A DNA stretch of 33,646 nt, taken from contig CACYKY010000024.1 of NCBI GenBank assembly GCA_902775135.1, forward strand, positions 1-33,646, read 5' to 3'. The notes under the pieces were generated by a model. It was not told where the DNA came from and did no database searches. It saw only the letters and a program-made list of their open reading frames with translations. The translations under genes were made by a program, and so were the position numbers. Below are positions 24,861 through 33,646 of this stretch, in pieces; positions within the stretch are counted from its first letter, which is position 1, and the number at the start of each line of letters is the position of its first letter. Source of the stretch: an uncultured Bacteroidota bacterium (GTDB taxonomy: Bacteria; Bacteroidota; Bacteroidia; Bacteroidales; P3).

Positions 24861-26495
24861 CTATTCAGCCTTGATGTTGGGTTCCTCGAGGCCATAGCCC
24901 TTCTTCTTGTCGACGGCCTTCAGGTAGACCGAGATAAGCAGAGCGGCGATACCCAGAGCTGCAAGCATCACAAGCGCCCAGGTGTAGTCAAGTTCATGGG
25001 CGGCAACGCCCTCATCATTGGTCTTGTTGAGGACAATACCGATGAGCGCGGGGAACAGGCCGAGACCGATATTCTGAATCCAGAAGATGGCAGCATAAGC
25101 GGAACCGATTATCTTCTCGTCGACCAGCTTGGGCACCGAGGGCCACAGGGCGGCAGGCACCAGCGAGAAGGAGGCGCCGAGAACCAAGATGGTCACATAG
25201 GCCACAACGACACCACCGGCAGCGGAAGCAGCCGAGACACCGGGCAGGATGAAGGCGAAGGTGAGATGGCAGATAACCAGCAGGATGGAGCCGAGCATTA
25301 GCATCGAGGCAGCTTTACCCTTATGGTCGACATAGTTGCCGAGGATGGGGGTGATGGCCACAGCCAGCAGCGGGAACACGGCGAAGATAGTTTCGGCGGT
25401 ACCACGCATGTAGCCCATATAGCAGTAGACGATCAATGCCACAACGGCGATACCCATCAAGCCATATTTCATGGCTTTGTTGTTCTTCATAAAGTTGCTG
25501 GAGAACGAACCGGCAGCCACGACAAGCATCAGAAGATACTGCACCCAGGTCACCGTGTCGCCACCCCAGAAGGTGTTGGGATCGGCGGGAGTGAGGTCGA
25601 GGTTGCATTGCAGCATGTTGACGGCATACTTCTGGAAGGGGAAGATAGCGCTGTAGTACAGCACGCAGAGCAGGGCCACCAGCCAGAATCCGAGGCTTGT
25701 GAAAATCTTGCCGAGGTCGCTGATCTTGAAGGGGTCGTCCTTCTCCTCAGCCTCACCGGTTTGGGCGTCGAGTTTCTTGTCCATGAAGAAGTAGACGATG
25801 AACATCATGAGGGCGATGCAGAGCAGCACCACGCCGAAGGCAACGGAGCGGGAAACGCTGACCTCGCCGCCGAGTTTGGCAAAGTAGGGGCTGAAGATCA
25901 TGCAGGTGGCCACACCGAGACGGGCAAGAGCCATCTCAGAGCCCATAGCCAGAGCGGTCTCGCGACCCTTGAACCACTTCACAATACCGCGGCTCACGGT
26001 GATGCCGGCCATCTCACAGCCACATCCGAAGAGCATGAAACCGCAGGCAGCCAGTTTGGCGCTTGCAGGCATACCTTCGGCGAAGGGGAAGATGGTGCCG
26101 ACAATGGGAATATTACCGTCCCAGTTCAGATGGTTGGTGAACCAAGCCTCAAGGCCAGTGCCCACAAAACTCTCGCTACAGGCGTAGAACTTGATGATAC
26201 CGCCCACCAGCATCACGGCTCCGGAGAGCACAGCGGTGAAGCGCACACCCATCTTGTCGAGGATGATACCGGCAAAGATGAGGAAGAACACATAGACATT
26301 GAGGAACACCTCAGCGCCCTGCATACGGCCGAACGACTCGCTGTCCCAGCCGCGGGTTTCCTGCATCAAATCCTTGATGGGCGACAAAATATCCATAAAT
26401 ACGTAGCTGCAGAACATGGCCAAAGCCAGAAGCAGCAATGCTGTCCAACGCATTCCTGCGCTGTCTCTCAGTGTTTTGATACTTGTTTGTGTCAT
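24861..26495 (-). CDS. MFS transporter
   Basis: A 544-residue major facilitator protein with about twelve hydrophobic helices and a central charged loop (about residues 240-265, MDKKLDAQTGEAEEKDD). Motifs include 'GIILDKMGVRF' (motif A-like, after TM2) and 'GNYVDHKGKAASM' in the second half. 'GCGCEMAGITVSRGIVKWFKG' (split as 'GCGCEMAGITVSRG' and 'IVKWFKGRE') holds the TM4-TM5 region. The substrate is unknown. It has its own TAnnTTTG promoter and a hairpin terminator, so it is probably a single-gene unit. Confidence 0.88.
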   Translation of the reverse strand: MTQTSIKTLRDSAGMRWTALLLLALAMFCSYVFMDILSPIKDLMQETRGWDSESFGRMQGAEVFLNVYVFFLIFAGIILDKMGVRFTAVLSGAVMLVGGIIKFYACSESFVGTGLEAWFTNHLNWDGNIPIVGTIFPFAEGMPASAKLAACGFMLFGCGCEMAGITVSRGIVKWFKGRETALAMGSEMALARLGVATCMIFSPYFAKLGGEVSVSRSVAFGVVLLCIALMMFIVYFFMDKKLDAQTGEAEEKDDPFKISDLGKIFTSLGFWLVALLCVLYYSAIFPFQKYAVNMLQCNLDLTPADPNTFWGGDTVTWVQYLLMLVVAAGSFSSNFMKNNKAMKYGLMGIAVVALIVYCYMGYMRGTAETIFAVFPLLAVAITPILGNYVDHKGKAASMLMLGSILLVICHLTFAFILPGVSAASAAGGVVVAYVTILVLGASFSLVPAALWPSVPKLVDEKIIGSAYAAIFWIQNIGLGLFPALIGIVLNKTNDEGVAAHELDYTWALVMLAALGIAALLISVYLKAVDKKKGYGLEEPNIKAE

Positions 26496-26532
26496 ACTAT
26501 TATTATTTAATTATACATTCCAAACGGATTTG

Positions 26533-26540
26533 CAAAGATA
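26533..26540 (-). promoter_or_regulatory. TAnnTTTG promoter element of the MFS gene
   Basis: TATCTTTG on the minus strand (26540-26533), 38 bp before the MFS start codon, matches the Bacteroidota -7 consensus. Confidence 0.65.
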
Positions 26541-26593
26541 CAAACTTTTTACGACATAAGAACAATGATTTTTAAAAATCCATAAAAAAGTTG

Positions 26594-26601
26594 TATTTTT
26601 G
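26594..26601 (+). promoter_or_regulatory. TAnnTTTG promoter element of the thioesterase gene
   Basis: TATTTTTG matches the -7 consensus, 19 bp before ATG 26621. It supports that start and rules out an earlier in-frame start at 26591. Confidence 0.65.
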
Positions 26602-26620
26602 CAGCCGAAAAAACAGATCT

Positions 26621-27019
26621 ATGGAATATATTTTTGAAAACAGCGATATGGTTCGCGACTATGAATGCGACATTCAAGGCATAGTGAACAATGCCAACTA
26701 CCAGCACTATATGGAGCACTCGCGCCACCTCTATGTGATGGATCGCGGAGTCAGCTTTGCCGCACTACACGAAGAAGGCATCGATGTGGTGGTGGCACGT
26801 TTCGAGATTTCCTACAAGGTGCCGCTGCGCCCGTGCGACGAATATATCTGCCGCCTGATGCCCGAGAAGAAGGGCATCCGCTACATCTTCCACCAAGCCA
26901 TCTTTCGCAAGGCCGACAACAAGCTCTGCTGTCAGGCACAAGTGGATTGTGTGGCCACCATGGGCGGCCGCCTCATCAGTGGTCACCCCAAGCTCGACGC
27001 CCTGCTGCCACAATCATAA
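26621..27019 (+). CDS. Acyl-CoA thioesterase, hot-dog fold (YbgC/FadM type)
   Basis: A 132-residue hot-dog-fold protein. The motif YECDIQGIVNNANYQHYME (from residue 14) has the catalytic aspartate (D17) and the pattern D-x-x-G-x-V-x-x-x-x-Y of 4-hydroxybenzoyl-CoA-type thioesterases. The second half has the typical 'VVVARFEISYKVPLRPCDE' strand-loop. Members hydrolyse acyl-CoA thioesters; the acyl chain preferred is unknown. Start chosen by promoter position and family length. It is transcribed divergently from the MFS gene. Confidence 0.88.
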   Translation: MEYIFENSDMVRDYECDIQGIVNNANYQHYMEHSRHLYVMDRGVSFAALHEEGIDVVVARFEISYKVPLRPCDEYICRLMPEKKGIRYIFHQAIFRKADNKLCCQAQVDCVATMGGRLISGHPKLDALLPQS

Positions 27020-27080
27020 ATCATGTTAAATAACCGACCCCTTTGTAGTAATTTGGAAGAAAGTCTGTTATAATATTAGC

Positions 27081-28064
27081 ATGAGTAAGTTTTTTGCCAT
27101 ATTATGCCTGCTGACGGCCGTCGCCTTTACGGCCTCGGCGCAGAACAGCCAGCTGACCCTCCGCAAGGGTGACTACCGGATGGACGGGGACCTCGTCGTC
27201 ACCAACGACAGTATCCTGCAACGTATTCGAAGCGAGCGCTTTGAAGCCATCCACCTGGAGACGCCACACAATGGTTTCAAACTGTTGAAATCCCGTTATT
27301 GGAAGGGGCCGAGCGAGGAGCCAGCCGATTGCGACGGTACGTTCGTCGTGGAAAAGGACGGCCTCGTATGGCTTCGCGACGGCAACCGTATGTCCATCTA
27401 CCGGCGTTGGGAGCCCGACTACTTGTTCCGGAACGCAAAGGAGATGATAGCGGTTGACGTCCGACTGACCGACTTCGGCATGTACCACCCGCGCGGCGAG
27501 GACGACACCGCCACCAACCACCCCTACCCCGCCACCGCCGTTGCTTTCCGCCATGCCGACGAGGAGTACTATATCCCCATAGGCGACAGCGTGCCCTGGA
27601 ACACCGAAGATGCAACGATTCGCGACAGCGTACACCTCACCATCAGCATCCAGCGGCATCGGGTCGGTTCCTTCGGCGAGAGCCCCTACACCGAGGTGGT
27701 GGCCTTGGAGCGCATCCGTGTGCCTGGCGAGGTGGACACCATCGGCCGCTTCGTCTGCTACAACGGCGACACCATCTATTTCACCAACAAAGAGGCAAAC
27801 TGGGAGGTATTCAACTATTCTGTTGGTGACCACCCGACCCTTCGCAACGGTTGGGACGACATCGAGACGCTGCATATTCTTCATCTGCGTAAGCCCTTGG
27901 CCATAAAGATGATGGGTGTGTTCTTCAAGTACGTGCAATATTACGACCGAGGCAACCGCCAATGGACAGTAAAATACTACCGCACAACTCCCAAGGACCT
28001 TGGCGCACGAGGGGCGTGGCCGTCCGACCCACGCACAATCTACCTACAGGAGGAACGATTCTAA
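27081..28064 (+). CDS. Secreted hypothetical protein
   Basis: A 327-residue protein with a clear signal peptide (MSKFFAILCLLTAVAFTASA, cleavage before QN). No lipobox and no T9SS sorting domain are seen. The mature part is rich in charged residues and beta strands ('GDYRMDGDLVVTNDSIL', 'AFRHADEEYYIPIGDSVPWN', 'RFVCYNGDTIYFTNKEANWE'). I do not recognise a family. It is 61 nt after the thioesterase gene in the same direction and ends at a strong hairpin terminator shared with tyrS. Likely location is the periplasm. Confidence 0.68.
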   Translation: MSKFFAILCLLTAVAFTASAQNSQLTLRKGDYRMDGDLVVTNDSILQRIRSERFEAIHLETPHNGFKLLKSRYWKGPSEEPADCDGTFVVEKDGLVWLRDGNRMSIYRRWEPDYLFRNAKEMIAVDVRLTDFGMYHPRGEDDTATNHPYPATAVAFRHADEEYYIPIGDSVPWNTEDATIRDSVHLTISIQRHRVGSFGESPYTEVVALERIRVPGEVDTIGRFVCYNGDTIYFTNKEANWEVFNYSVGDHPTLRNGWDDIETLHILHLRKPLAIKMMGVFFKYVQYYDRGNRQWTVKYYRTTPKDLGARGAWPSDPRTIYLQEERF

Positions 28065-28072
28065 GAAAATGA

Positions 28073-28103
28073 TGTGCCCGCAGGCCTTCGGCCTGCGGGC
28101 ACA
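28073..28103. terminator. Strong hairpin between convergent genes
   Basis: A perfect 14-bp stem (28073-28086 with 28090-28103, core CCCGCAGGCC/GGCCTGCGGG) around the 3-nt loop TTC. It lies between the stop codons of the secreted hypothetical and tyrS. T-tracts are short on both sides, but stem strength and position support a bidirectional terminator. Confidence 0.8.
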
Positions 28104-28126
28104 CAATTTATAGCATCCCACGCAGA

Positions 28127-29404
28127 TTATTCCACGTTGAGGATGTAGTAGTTCTTCTTGCCTTTCTGCACGAGGATGCAGCCAGAGGCAAGGATGTCGG
28201 CAGCGGAGAGCATAGCACCCTCGCCGACCTTCTGCTTGTTGACAGAGATGGAGTTCTGCTTCAGCTCGCGGCGGATTTCGCCCTTGCTGGCGAACATGCC
28301 CACCTCGGCGGCGAGGTCCACCAGCGAGGCACCGGCCTCGATAGCGGAACGGCTGACCGAGTACTGCGGCACACCGTCGAAGACACTCAGCAGCGTCTCG
28401 CGGTCGAGCGCGTTGAGTTGCTCGGTGGTAGCCTTGCCGAAGAGAAGCTCGCTGGCGGCGATGGCGGCATTGTAGGCCTCCTCGCCATGCACACGCACGG
28501 TGATGTCCTTGGCCAATGCCTTCTGCAGGATGCGCTGCTCGGGGGCTTCGGCGTGCTGCTTCTCAAGGGCATCGATCTCCTCCTTGCTGAAGAGGGTGAA
28601 GATGCGGATATACTTGGCGGTGTCGACATCGGAGCAGTTGAGCCAGAACTGGTAGAACTTGTAGGGGCTGGTCTTTGCGGGGTCGAGCCACACATTGCCG
28701 CCTTCGGTCTTGCCGAACTTGGTGCCGTCGGCCTTGGTGATGAGCGGACAGGTGAGGGCGAAAGCCTCGCCGCCTTCCATACGGCGGATGAGCTCGGTGC
28801 CGGTGGTGATGTTGCCCCATTGGTCGCTGCCGCCCATCTGGAGCTTGCAGCCCTTGGTACGGTAGAGGGTCAGGAAGTCGTAGCCCTGCAGCAGCTGATA
28901 GCTGAACTCGGTGAACGAGATGCCCGTCTCCATGCGCTTCTTCACGCTGTCTTTGGTCATCATGTAGTTAACGGTGATGTGCTTGCCCACATCGCGGATG
29001 AAATCGAGGAAGAGATAGTCCTTCATCCAGTCGTAGTTGTTGAGGATTTCGGCGCCGTTGACGGGATTGTCGAAGTCGAGGAAGCGCTCCAGCTGATGGC
29101 GGATGCATTGCACGTTATGCTGGATCTCCTCCACGGTGAGGAGTTTGCGCTCGGCGGCCTTGAAGGAGGGGTCGCCAATCATGCCGGTGGCGCCACCCAC
29201 GACGGCCAGAGGCTTGTGGCCGGCCATCTGGAGGTGCTTCAGGAGCATGATGGAGACGAGATGGCCGATATGGAGCGAGTCGGCCGTGGGGTCGATACCC
29301 ACATAGGCGGTGGTGACCTCTTTGTTTAGTTGATCTTCGGTTCCCGGCATCATGTCGTGAATCATACCGCGCCATTTCAGTTCTTCTACTAGGTTTTTGT
29401 CCAT
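28127..29404 (-). CDS. tyrS: Tyrosyl-tRNA synthetase
   Basis: TyrRS charges tRNA-Tyr. The 425-residue protein has the class I HIGH motif (residues 45-48, SLHIGHLV), the tyrosine-binding '[10 protein letters not shown]' region, the '[11 protein letters not shown]' motif, the KMSKS-equivalent KFGKTEGGN (near 229-237) and a C-terminal S4-like RNA-binding domain ([21 protein letters not shown]). Length is normal. It is preceded by an AT-rich gap and a bidirectional terminator, so it has its own promoter, though no exact TAnnTTTG is visible there. Confidence 0.97.
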   Translation of the reverse strand: MDKNLVEELKWRGMIHDMMPGTEDQLNKEVTTAYVGIDPTADSLHIGHLVSIMLLKHLQMAGHKPLAVVGGATGMIGDPSFKAAERKLLTVEEIQHNVQCIRHQLERFLDFDNPVNGAEILNNYDWMKDYLFLDFIRDVGKHITVNYMMTKDSVKKRMETGISFTEFSYQLLQGYDFLTLYRTKGCKLQMGGSDQWGNITTGTELIRRMEGGEAFALTCPLITKADGTKFGKTEGGNVWLDPAKTSPYKFYQFWLNCSDVDTAKYIRIFTLFSKEEIDALEKQHAEAPEQRILQKALAKDITVRVHGEEAYNAAIAASELLFGKATTEQLNALDRETLLSVFDGVPQYSVSRSAIEAGASLVDLAAEVGMFASKGEIRRELKQNSISVNKQKVGEGAMLSAADILASGCILVQKGKKNYYILNVE

Positions 29405-29449
29405 CGAATGAATATATATAATATATTTATGAATTCATATTAATTTAAT

Positions 29450-29487
29450 AAAAAAGAGGTACTGCCGTGGGCGGTACCTCTTTTTTT
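29450..29487. terminator. Bidirectional intrinsic terminator
   Basis: GAGGTACTGCC (29456-29466) and GGCGGTACCTC (29470-29480) form an 11-bp stem with one G-T pair and a 3-nt loop. Seven T follow (29481-29487) and six A precede (29450-29455), so it works both ways. Its natural use is to end the leftward T9SS cargo gene, whose stop codon is 13 nt away. Confidence 0.9.
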
Positions 29488-29500
29488 GTTTTACGCCCTG

Positions 29501-32500
29501 TTAGCGAACAACCATCTTGACGGCAGAAGTATATCCACCGATGATGACGTTGACCAGGTACATGCCCTTGTTCATGCCGGAGCAGTCGAGGGTGTAGCTG
29601 TGCTCGCCTTCGGCGACGTAGCCGAGGTTGCTATCCATCACGAGACGGCCGTTGAGGTCGTAGACGCGGAGGACGGCGGTACCGGCGGCCTGGGCGTTGA
29701 TGGAGAGGCTGGTCTCATTGTAGACGGGGTTCGGGAAGAGCTTCACGCTGTTCATACCGGTGCTGTGCACGGTGGGGATGCCCACGGGCTCATACTCGTT
29801 GGTGTCGACCACCTCGTTGGTGGTGTCGGTGACGAACTGCATGTCCATGAAGACACCGCGACCGTAGGTGCCGAAGTAGATGGCGCCCGGCCATTTGGTC
29901 TTGGCGAACACGAAGTAGTTGGGGTTGATACCGGTGTGGGTGAGGTTGCGACGGATGGGCAGATTGTCGGTCTGCTGGATAATCTTGGTCACAGGCACGC
30001 CGGAGAGGTTGTCGTAGGCCTGCCAGCCGGCGCCGTTCTCAACGAAGACACCGTTGTCGGTACCGACATAGATCTTACCCGTGGTCTCTTCCACGATGGC
30101 GGTGTAGGCGGGGAGGGTGCGGTCGGAAAGGGCCTTCTCGGTGAGGGTGAGGCTGCTGCAGGCGTTTTCGACGATAGCAACATTACCCATAGCATCGGAG
30201 AAGTCCTCGAAGGTCAGCACCAGGCGGTCGGCACCGTTGCGGCCGTCATAGTACATGTTGCTGACGGGACGGGGCAGCCAGATGGAGTTGTTATACTTCA
30301 GGGTGTCTTTGGTCAGGAAGGGAGCGCTGTTGCTGTACAGCATGGACTCATAGAGGTTGTAGTTGCCCTGGGTGAAGTTGGCGTTCTCGAAGCCATCGAT
30401 ACGGACAATCATCGAGCGGTGGTTGGCGGTGTCGAAGACAGAGACGAAGACATGCAAACCGTCCTTGCTGAAGATGGCCTGACGGGGGAAGAAGCTGGCC
30501 GAAGCGGTGTTCTCCTTGCGCTGGATGGCGAAGATGGGCGACCAGAACTGGAGGTTGTCATAGTTGTGCGAAGCGTACTCGGCGCTGTCCCACACCTTGG
30601 TAAAGTCGGTAGCATCCCAGGAGTACCAAACGGCTCCCACGGGAGCGCCGCTGCCGCTCATACCACCGGTGCTGGGATCCTTCTCACCGATGAGAAGCAT
30701 GCGAGCCTGGATGGGATTCAGCACGGTGACGGAGTCTTTGGCGCGCTGGTTGGAGGTGAAGGTGTACTCGAAGGGATAGTCGGCATTGCCGCGACTGTAG
30801 AAGATGGCCTTGTCGCCGGCATGGATCTGGAATTTGCTTCCGCGGTTGACGCCGTTGGCGGTGTCGTTGACCCACATGGTGTCCCACTGGCCGCCGCGCT
30901 GACGGAGGATGTAGCCGAGGGTGTCGACGCCCATTCTCAGATAGCGGTTGGCGACGGTGTTGTTCTCAGTCTCCCAGAGGTCGATAGAGCCGATGGCGGA
31001 GCCGGTGGAAATCTTGTCGGTGGTGATACCCTTGCCGATGGTCCAAGTGGTGATATTGGTGTAGTCGAGGTAGTCGGCATAGGTACGTCCGAGGGGGGCC
31101 TGGTCGGAGGTGGTGAAGATGGTGCGGCGCTTGTTGGGCCATACCTGCTGGAACTTGGAGGCAGCTACAGCGCCGCCGTTGCCGTTCCAGATGACGTTGG
31201 CATTGTGGTTGAGGTTGCCGAGGGAGCCGTTGTCGTACCACGAAATTTCGGCATTGCCGCCGAAGTGGCCGAGGTGGGTCTCGATGACGGGGCAGGCATT
31301 GTTGTTGGCGCCCATGATGAGGGTGCCGTCGGGGCAGACAGCGAGGCCGTTGATCTGCATGTTGTTCAATCCGCGGTTGACGCCCATGATGGTGTCGAAG
31401 CCGTCGCGGCCATAGAACTTGGAGGCGTAGATGCCGCCGTCGGTGGCGAAGAAGACGGTATGGTAGGCGTTCTCACCATCGACGTGATAGACGGGGACAA
31501 TCTGGTGGATACCGGAGTGCACGAAGCTGGTGTTGTTGAACACGGTGCTCATGTAGTTGCCGTAGTTGAGTTCATACTCGCTGGCGGAGTTGGTGGTCCA
31601 CTGGAAGTAGGAACCCTCGGTGAAACCTTCGCCGGTCATCACATTGGTACCGCCGATGATGATGCGGCGGGGATTGCCGGGATCAACGGCGACGGCGCCA
31701 CAGAAGCGGCCGTTGTTGTAGGTAATGGGCATGACGGTCGAGGTGGTGAGGGTTGTCCAGTTCTGCTCGTTGTTGGTCATGTAGACGGCGTCCATGAGAC
31801 CGTTCTGGTTGATAACCATAGCGTAGAGGTAGGCGGTATCGGTCTGCGAGATGGCCAGCTTGATGGCGATGTTGGAACCGCCGAAGGCCGTGTTGGACGA
31901 CGAGATGTTGGTGGCGCGCAGGTTGGCAGGGGCGGCGGCGACGTCACCGATGCGATAGAGCTGGTTACCACTGGTGAAGAAAGCGGTGTGGTTGGGGCGC
32001 GAAATGACGATGTTGTCCACGCGGCCGGCGAAGACATTGGTCGGGGTGGCGCTCCAGTTGTCGCTGCCGTCGAACATCACCCAGCGATAGAGGCCCTTGC
32101 TGGTACCCACATAGAGATAGAGGGTGGTACCATCCTGGAAGGTCTCAATGCAGTTGATGACGCTGAAATCGTTGGTGGTGGTGCTGGGAATCAGCACAAA
32201 CTGGCCCGTCGAGGGGATGTAGCGGTAGAGGCCAGAGCCCTTGCGCGACATGGGGGCGTAGGTGGTGCCGTAGGTGTAGTCGTCGCTACCGGTACCGATG
32301 AAGAGCTCGCCGGAGGGAGCCTGAGCCATGCAGCTGATGGGGAGCGAAACCTCCTTGCCGCTGACCTTATAGGGCACGCGGTGCCAGATGTCGGTGTTGG
32401 CTGAGAGGACATCGGCAGCGGAATCGCCAACGCCAAGGGTGATGTAGAAGTTGCGGAGAATGTCGACACTCTCGGATCTGAAGAACAATCCGCCGGTAGT

Positions 32501-32680
32501 GGCACCGGCATAGAGCGTGTTGCGGCTTGTGTCCAGACGGTCGACCACGATGCTCGAAACCTCGCCGCCGATATTGTCGGGTCCGATTTCATAGAATCCG
32601 CCGGTTTGGGCGTTCGCAACGCCTCCGGCCAAAGTCAAAAGGCCTACATACAAGCCGAGAAGTACTTTGTTTCTTTTCAT
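29501..32680 (-). CDS. Large secreted protein with T9SS type A sorting domain
   Basis: A 1059-residue protein with a signal peptide (residues 1-25, ending GVANA-Q). The long central part looks like beta-propeller repeats: recurring 'LYAGATTGGLFF', 'ELFIGTGSDDYTYG', 'LYVGTSKGLYRW', 'FFATDGGIYAS' and 'KIYVGTDNGVFVE' segments, as in sortilin/VPS10-like or two-component-sensor-type propellers. The last 82 residues (from about 978) form a T9SS C-terminal sorting domain: SVKLFPNPVYN, then YDLNGRLV, and finally KGMYLVNVI and KMVVR. The product should cross the outer membrane through T9SS and be attached or released at the surface. Function unknown; an enzyme active site is not evident. Confidence 0.88.
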   Translation of the reverse strand: MKRNKVLLGLYVGLLTLAGGVANAQTGGFYEIGPDNIGGEVSSIVVDRLDTSRNTLYAGATTGGLFFRSESVDILRNFYITLGVGDSAADVLSANTDIWHRVPYKVSGKEVSLPISCMAQAPSGELFIGTGSDDYTYGTTYAPMSRKGSGLYRYIPSTGQFVLIPSTTTNDFSVINCIETFQDGTTLYLYVGTSKGLYRWVMFDGSDNWSATPTNVFAGRVDNIVISRPNHTAFFTSGNQLYRIGDVAAAPANLRATNISSSNTAFGGSNIAIKLAISQTDTAYLYAMVINQNGLMDAVYMTNNEQNWTTLTTSTVMPITYNNGRFCGAVAVDPGNPRRIIIGGTNVMTGEGFTEGSYFQWTTNSASEYELNYGNYMSTVFNNTSFVHSGIHQIVPVYHVDGENAYHTVFFATDGGIYASKFYGRDGFDTIMGVNRGLNNMQINGLAVCPDGTLIMGANNNACPVIETHLGHFGGNAEISWYDNGSLGNLNHNANVIWNGNGGAVAASKFQQVWPNKRRTIFTTSDQAPLGRTYADYLDYTNITTWTIGKGITTDKISTGSAIGSIDLWETENNTVANRYLRMGVDTLGYILRQRGGQWDTMWVNDTANGVNRGSKFQIHAGDKAIFYSRGNADYPFEYTFTSNQRAKDSVTVLNPIQARMLLIGEKDPSTGGMSGSGAPVGAVWYSWDATDFTKVWDSAEYASHNYDNLQFWSPIFAIQRKENTASASFFPRQAIFSKDGLHVFVSVFDTANHRSMIVRIDGFENANFTQGNYNLYESMLYSNSAPFLTKDTLKYNNSIWLPRPVSNMYYDGRNGADRLVLTFEDFSDAMGNVAIVENACSSLTLTEKALSDRTLPAYTAIVEETTGKIYVGTDNGVFVENGAGWQAYDNLSGVPVTKIIQQTDNLPIRRNLTHTGINPNYFVFAKTKWPGAIYFGTYGRGVFMDMQFVTDTTNEVVDTNEYEPVGIPTVHSTGMNSVKLFPNPVYNETSLSINAQAAGTAVLRVYDLNGRLVMDSNLGYVAEGEHSYTLDCSGMNKGMYLVNVIIGGYTSAVKMVVR

Positions 32681-32733
32681 AAGATATTAATAATTAATTT
32701 GATATTTTATTTTCTCGTTTAATAAACAATGTA

Positions 32734-32741
32734 CAAAGATA
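32734..32741 (-). promoter_or_regulatory. TAnnTTTG promoter element of the T9SS cargo gene
   Basis: TATCTTTG on the minus strand (32741-32734), 54 bp before the start codon, matches the Bacteroidota -7 consensus. Confidence 0.6.
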
Positions 32742-32772
32742 CACATTTTTTCCAATATATATAATTTTTATT

Positions 32773-33597
32773 TCATTTTTCTAAAAAAAAGTTCTCTTCC
32801 GGCGGCAAATCCCCCCTTTCGCCGGAACCCGTTTCCAAGGGCGACGCCGACAAGATTTCCCCCGTCTCGGGGTCGATGGTTTGCGCGATGCCGGCTTCGC
32901 CGGATATTCCGGAAGCCTCGGAAACTCCGGAAATTCCGGCTTCTCCGGAAATCCCGGATATTCCGGAAATTCCGGCTTCTGCATACCCCGTCTCCGAGCA
33001 GCGCCCCTGCTCGTCCTGCGCGAAGGCATAGACATGCAGCGTAGTACCCTGAAACTCATCGGGCAAGGCCACCGCTGCCTTCTGCATCCTCCGGTAGACG
33101 GGATTGGAGAGATACCCCTCTTGCAGTTCCTCGCTGAAGATCCAGAAGAAGATGCTGTCGTGCGAGTCGCAGGAGCGATGCAGGGGATTCTTCTCGAACT
33201 TGATATTCAGCACGTTGTCCTCATCCACCGACGCCTCCGTCATCGCCACAGGCGCCACAGGGCCGTAGCTCACCTGCAGGGCGGCATAGTCGACCTTAAA
33301 GAAGCCCTCCACCGAGCTGAAAGCGTGCTGGTTACCTTTGACAAAGAGGTTCTGCGCCGTCATGTTCATCTCGTCGGCCGGGAGCTTGAGGCCCACGTTC
33401 ACCGCCCATCGCATCTTGCCGGCGAGCTGCACTTCGGCCTTGAACATCGCGCGGTGCGCCTGCTGCGCCTCCGTGCGCGGGTTGCGGGCAAGGGCGTTGT
33501 GCGACCGCACGCACCAAATTCCCTTCCAGCGGTAACCCACCACCGTCCCTACCTTGCCGTTGAATCCCCCGAGGATTCCGTCTGTCTGTTTTGCCAT
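32773..33597 (-). CDS. DUF6266 family protein with triplet-repeat tail
   Basis: A 274-residue protein. The N-terminus MAKQTDGILGGFNGKVGTVV, followed by GYRWKGIWCVRS and ARNPRTEAQQAHR, is characteristic of DUF6266. A beta-rich middle (VDYAALQVSYGPVAP; FFWIFSEEL; TTLHVYAFAQDEQGR) matches the protein at the left end of the window. After residue about 205 it has a low-complexity tail of eleven three-residue units (GIS, GEA, GVS and similar), then an acidic end. The paralog lacks this tail. The start is ATG 33597; the frame is open further upstream with non-family sequence. No signal peptide. Function unknown. Confidence 0.82.
   Translation of the reverse strand: MAKQTDGILGGFNGKVGTVVGYRWKGIWCVRSHNALARNPRTEAQQAHRAMFKAEVQLAGKMRWAVNVGLKLPADEMNMTAQNLFVKGNQHAFSSVEGFFKVDYAALQVSYGPVAPVAMTEASVDEDNVLNIKFEKNPLHRSCDSHDSIFFWIFSEELQEGYLSNPVYRRMQKAAVALPDEFQGTTLHVYAFAQDEQGRCSETGYAEAGISGISGISGEAGISGVSEASGISGEAGIAQTIDPETGEILSASPLETGSGERGDLPPEENFFLEK
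32884..32982. repeat. 9-bp-period repeat encoding the DUF6266 triplet tail
   Basis: Eleven 9-bp units, typical forms GAA-ATT-CCG, GAT-ATT-CCG and GCT-TCT-CCG on the plus strand, encode AEA GIS GIS GIS GEA GIS GVS EAS GIS GEA GIA on the minus strand. The palindrome TCCGGA recurs. Because the unit is a multiple of 3, copy changes would lengthen or shorten the tail without a frameshift. Confidence 0.9.
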
Positions 33598-33646
33598 ATC
33601 AAATTCGTTTTTGTTTGTTTCCGATTCAAAATCCGTTCCTCCCACC

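Noticed and set aside
29486..32404. A 972-codon open frame on the plus strand
   Set aside because: It lies wholly antisense to the T9SS cargo gene, which has a signal peptide, repeats and a sorting domain. The antisense product is a Val/Gly/Asp/Glu-rich sequence typical of shadow frames in GC-biased DNA.

Overview
The window looks like a chromosomal segment of a Bacteroidota member, probably a Bacteroidales species that has a type IX secretion system (T9SS). The evidence is: promoter motifs of the Bacteroidota form TAnnTTTG upstream of several genes; few Shine-Dalgarno sequences; a DUF4835/PorD-type protein; a 1059-residue secreted protein with a C-terminal T9SS sorting domain; and DUF6266 proteins at both ends. 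Coding DNA is GC-rich and promoters are AT-rich. I see no tRNA, rRNA, CRISPR array, insertion sequence or phage module.

Layout. 1-511 is the 3' end of a DUF6266 gene, followed by about 725 bp without a convincing gene but full of short tandem repeats. 8718 down to 1237 is a leftward run of closely spaced genes: lpdA, a DUF4236-like hypothetical, an M23 peptidase, ispH, recF, a DUF721/DciA-like gene and an ABC exporter. 8719-9355 is a 637-bp AT-rich divergent gap with a DnaA box and four iteron-like repeats. It is my best candidate for a replication origin. From 9356 rightward come dnaA, a flavin reductase, a D-2-hydroxyacid dehydrogenase, a small membrane protein and a lipoprotein. After a bidirectional terminator lie a leftward aminotransferase and porD-like pair, then rightward gyrB, pepE, nfo, two overlapping lipoprotein genes and a DUF2461 gene. 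21799-26495 holds three leftward transporters (MATE, NSS, MFS). Next are a thioesterase and a secreted hypothetical (rightward), then tyrS, the T9SS cargo protein and a second DUF6266 gene (leftward).

How the genes fit together. recF, the DUF721/DciA-like gene, dnaA and gyrB are parts of the classical origin-proximal replication cluster and all lie within 17 kb; dnaN is not in the window. nfo (base excision repair) adds to the DNA-maintenance theme. The PorD-like protein and the T9SS cargo belong to one secretion pathway but are 14 kb apart. Most other genes are housekeeping (isoprenoid synthesis, 2-oxoacid dehydrogenase E3, Tyr-tRNA charging, wall remodelling).

The least ordinary features are: the candidate origin with its iterons; an 8-bp tandem repeat inside ispH that would shift the frame if its copy number changed; several 7-bp repeat arrays; a 59-codon open reading stretch in frame after the DUF2461 stop; a possible LOG-family gene remnant; and a triplet-repeat tail on one DUF6266 protein. 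I did not find a clearly new multi-gene system.
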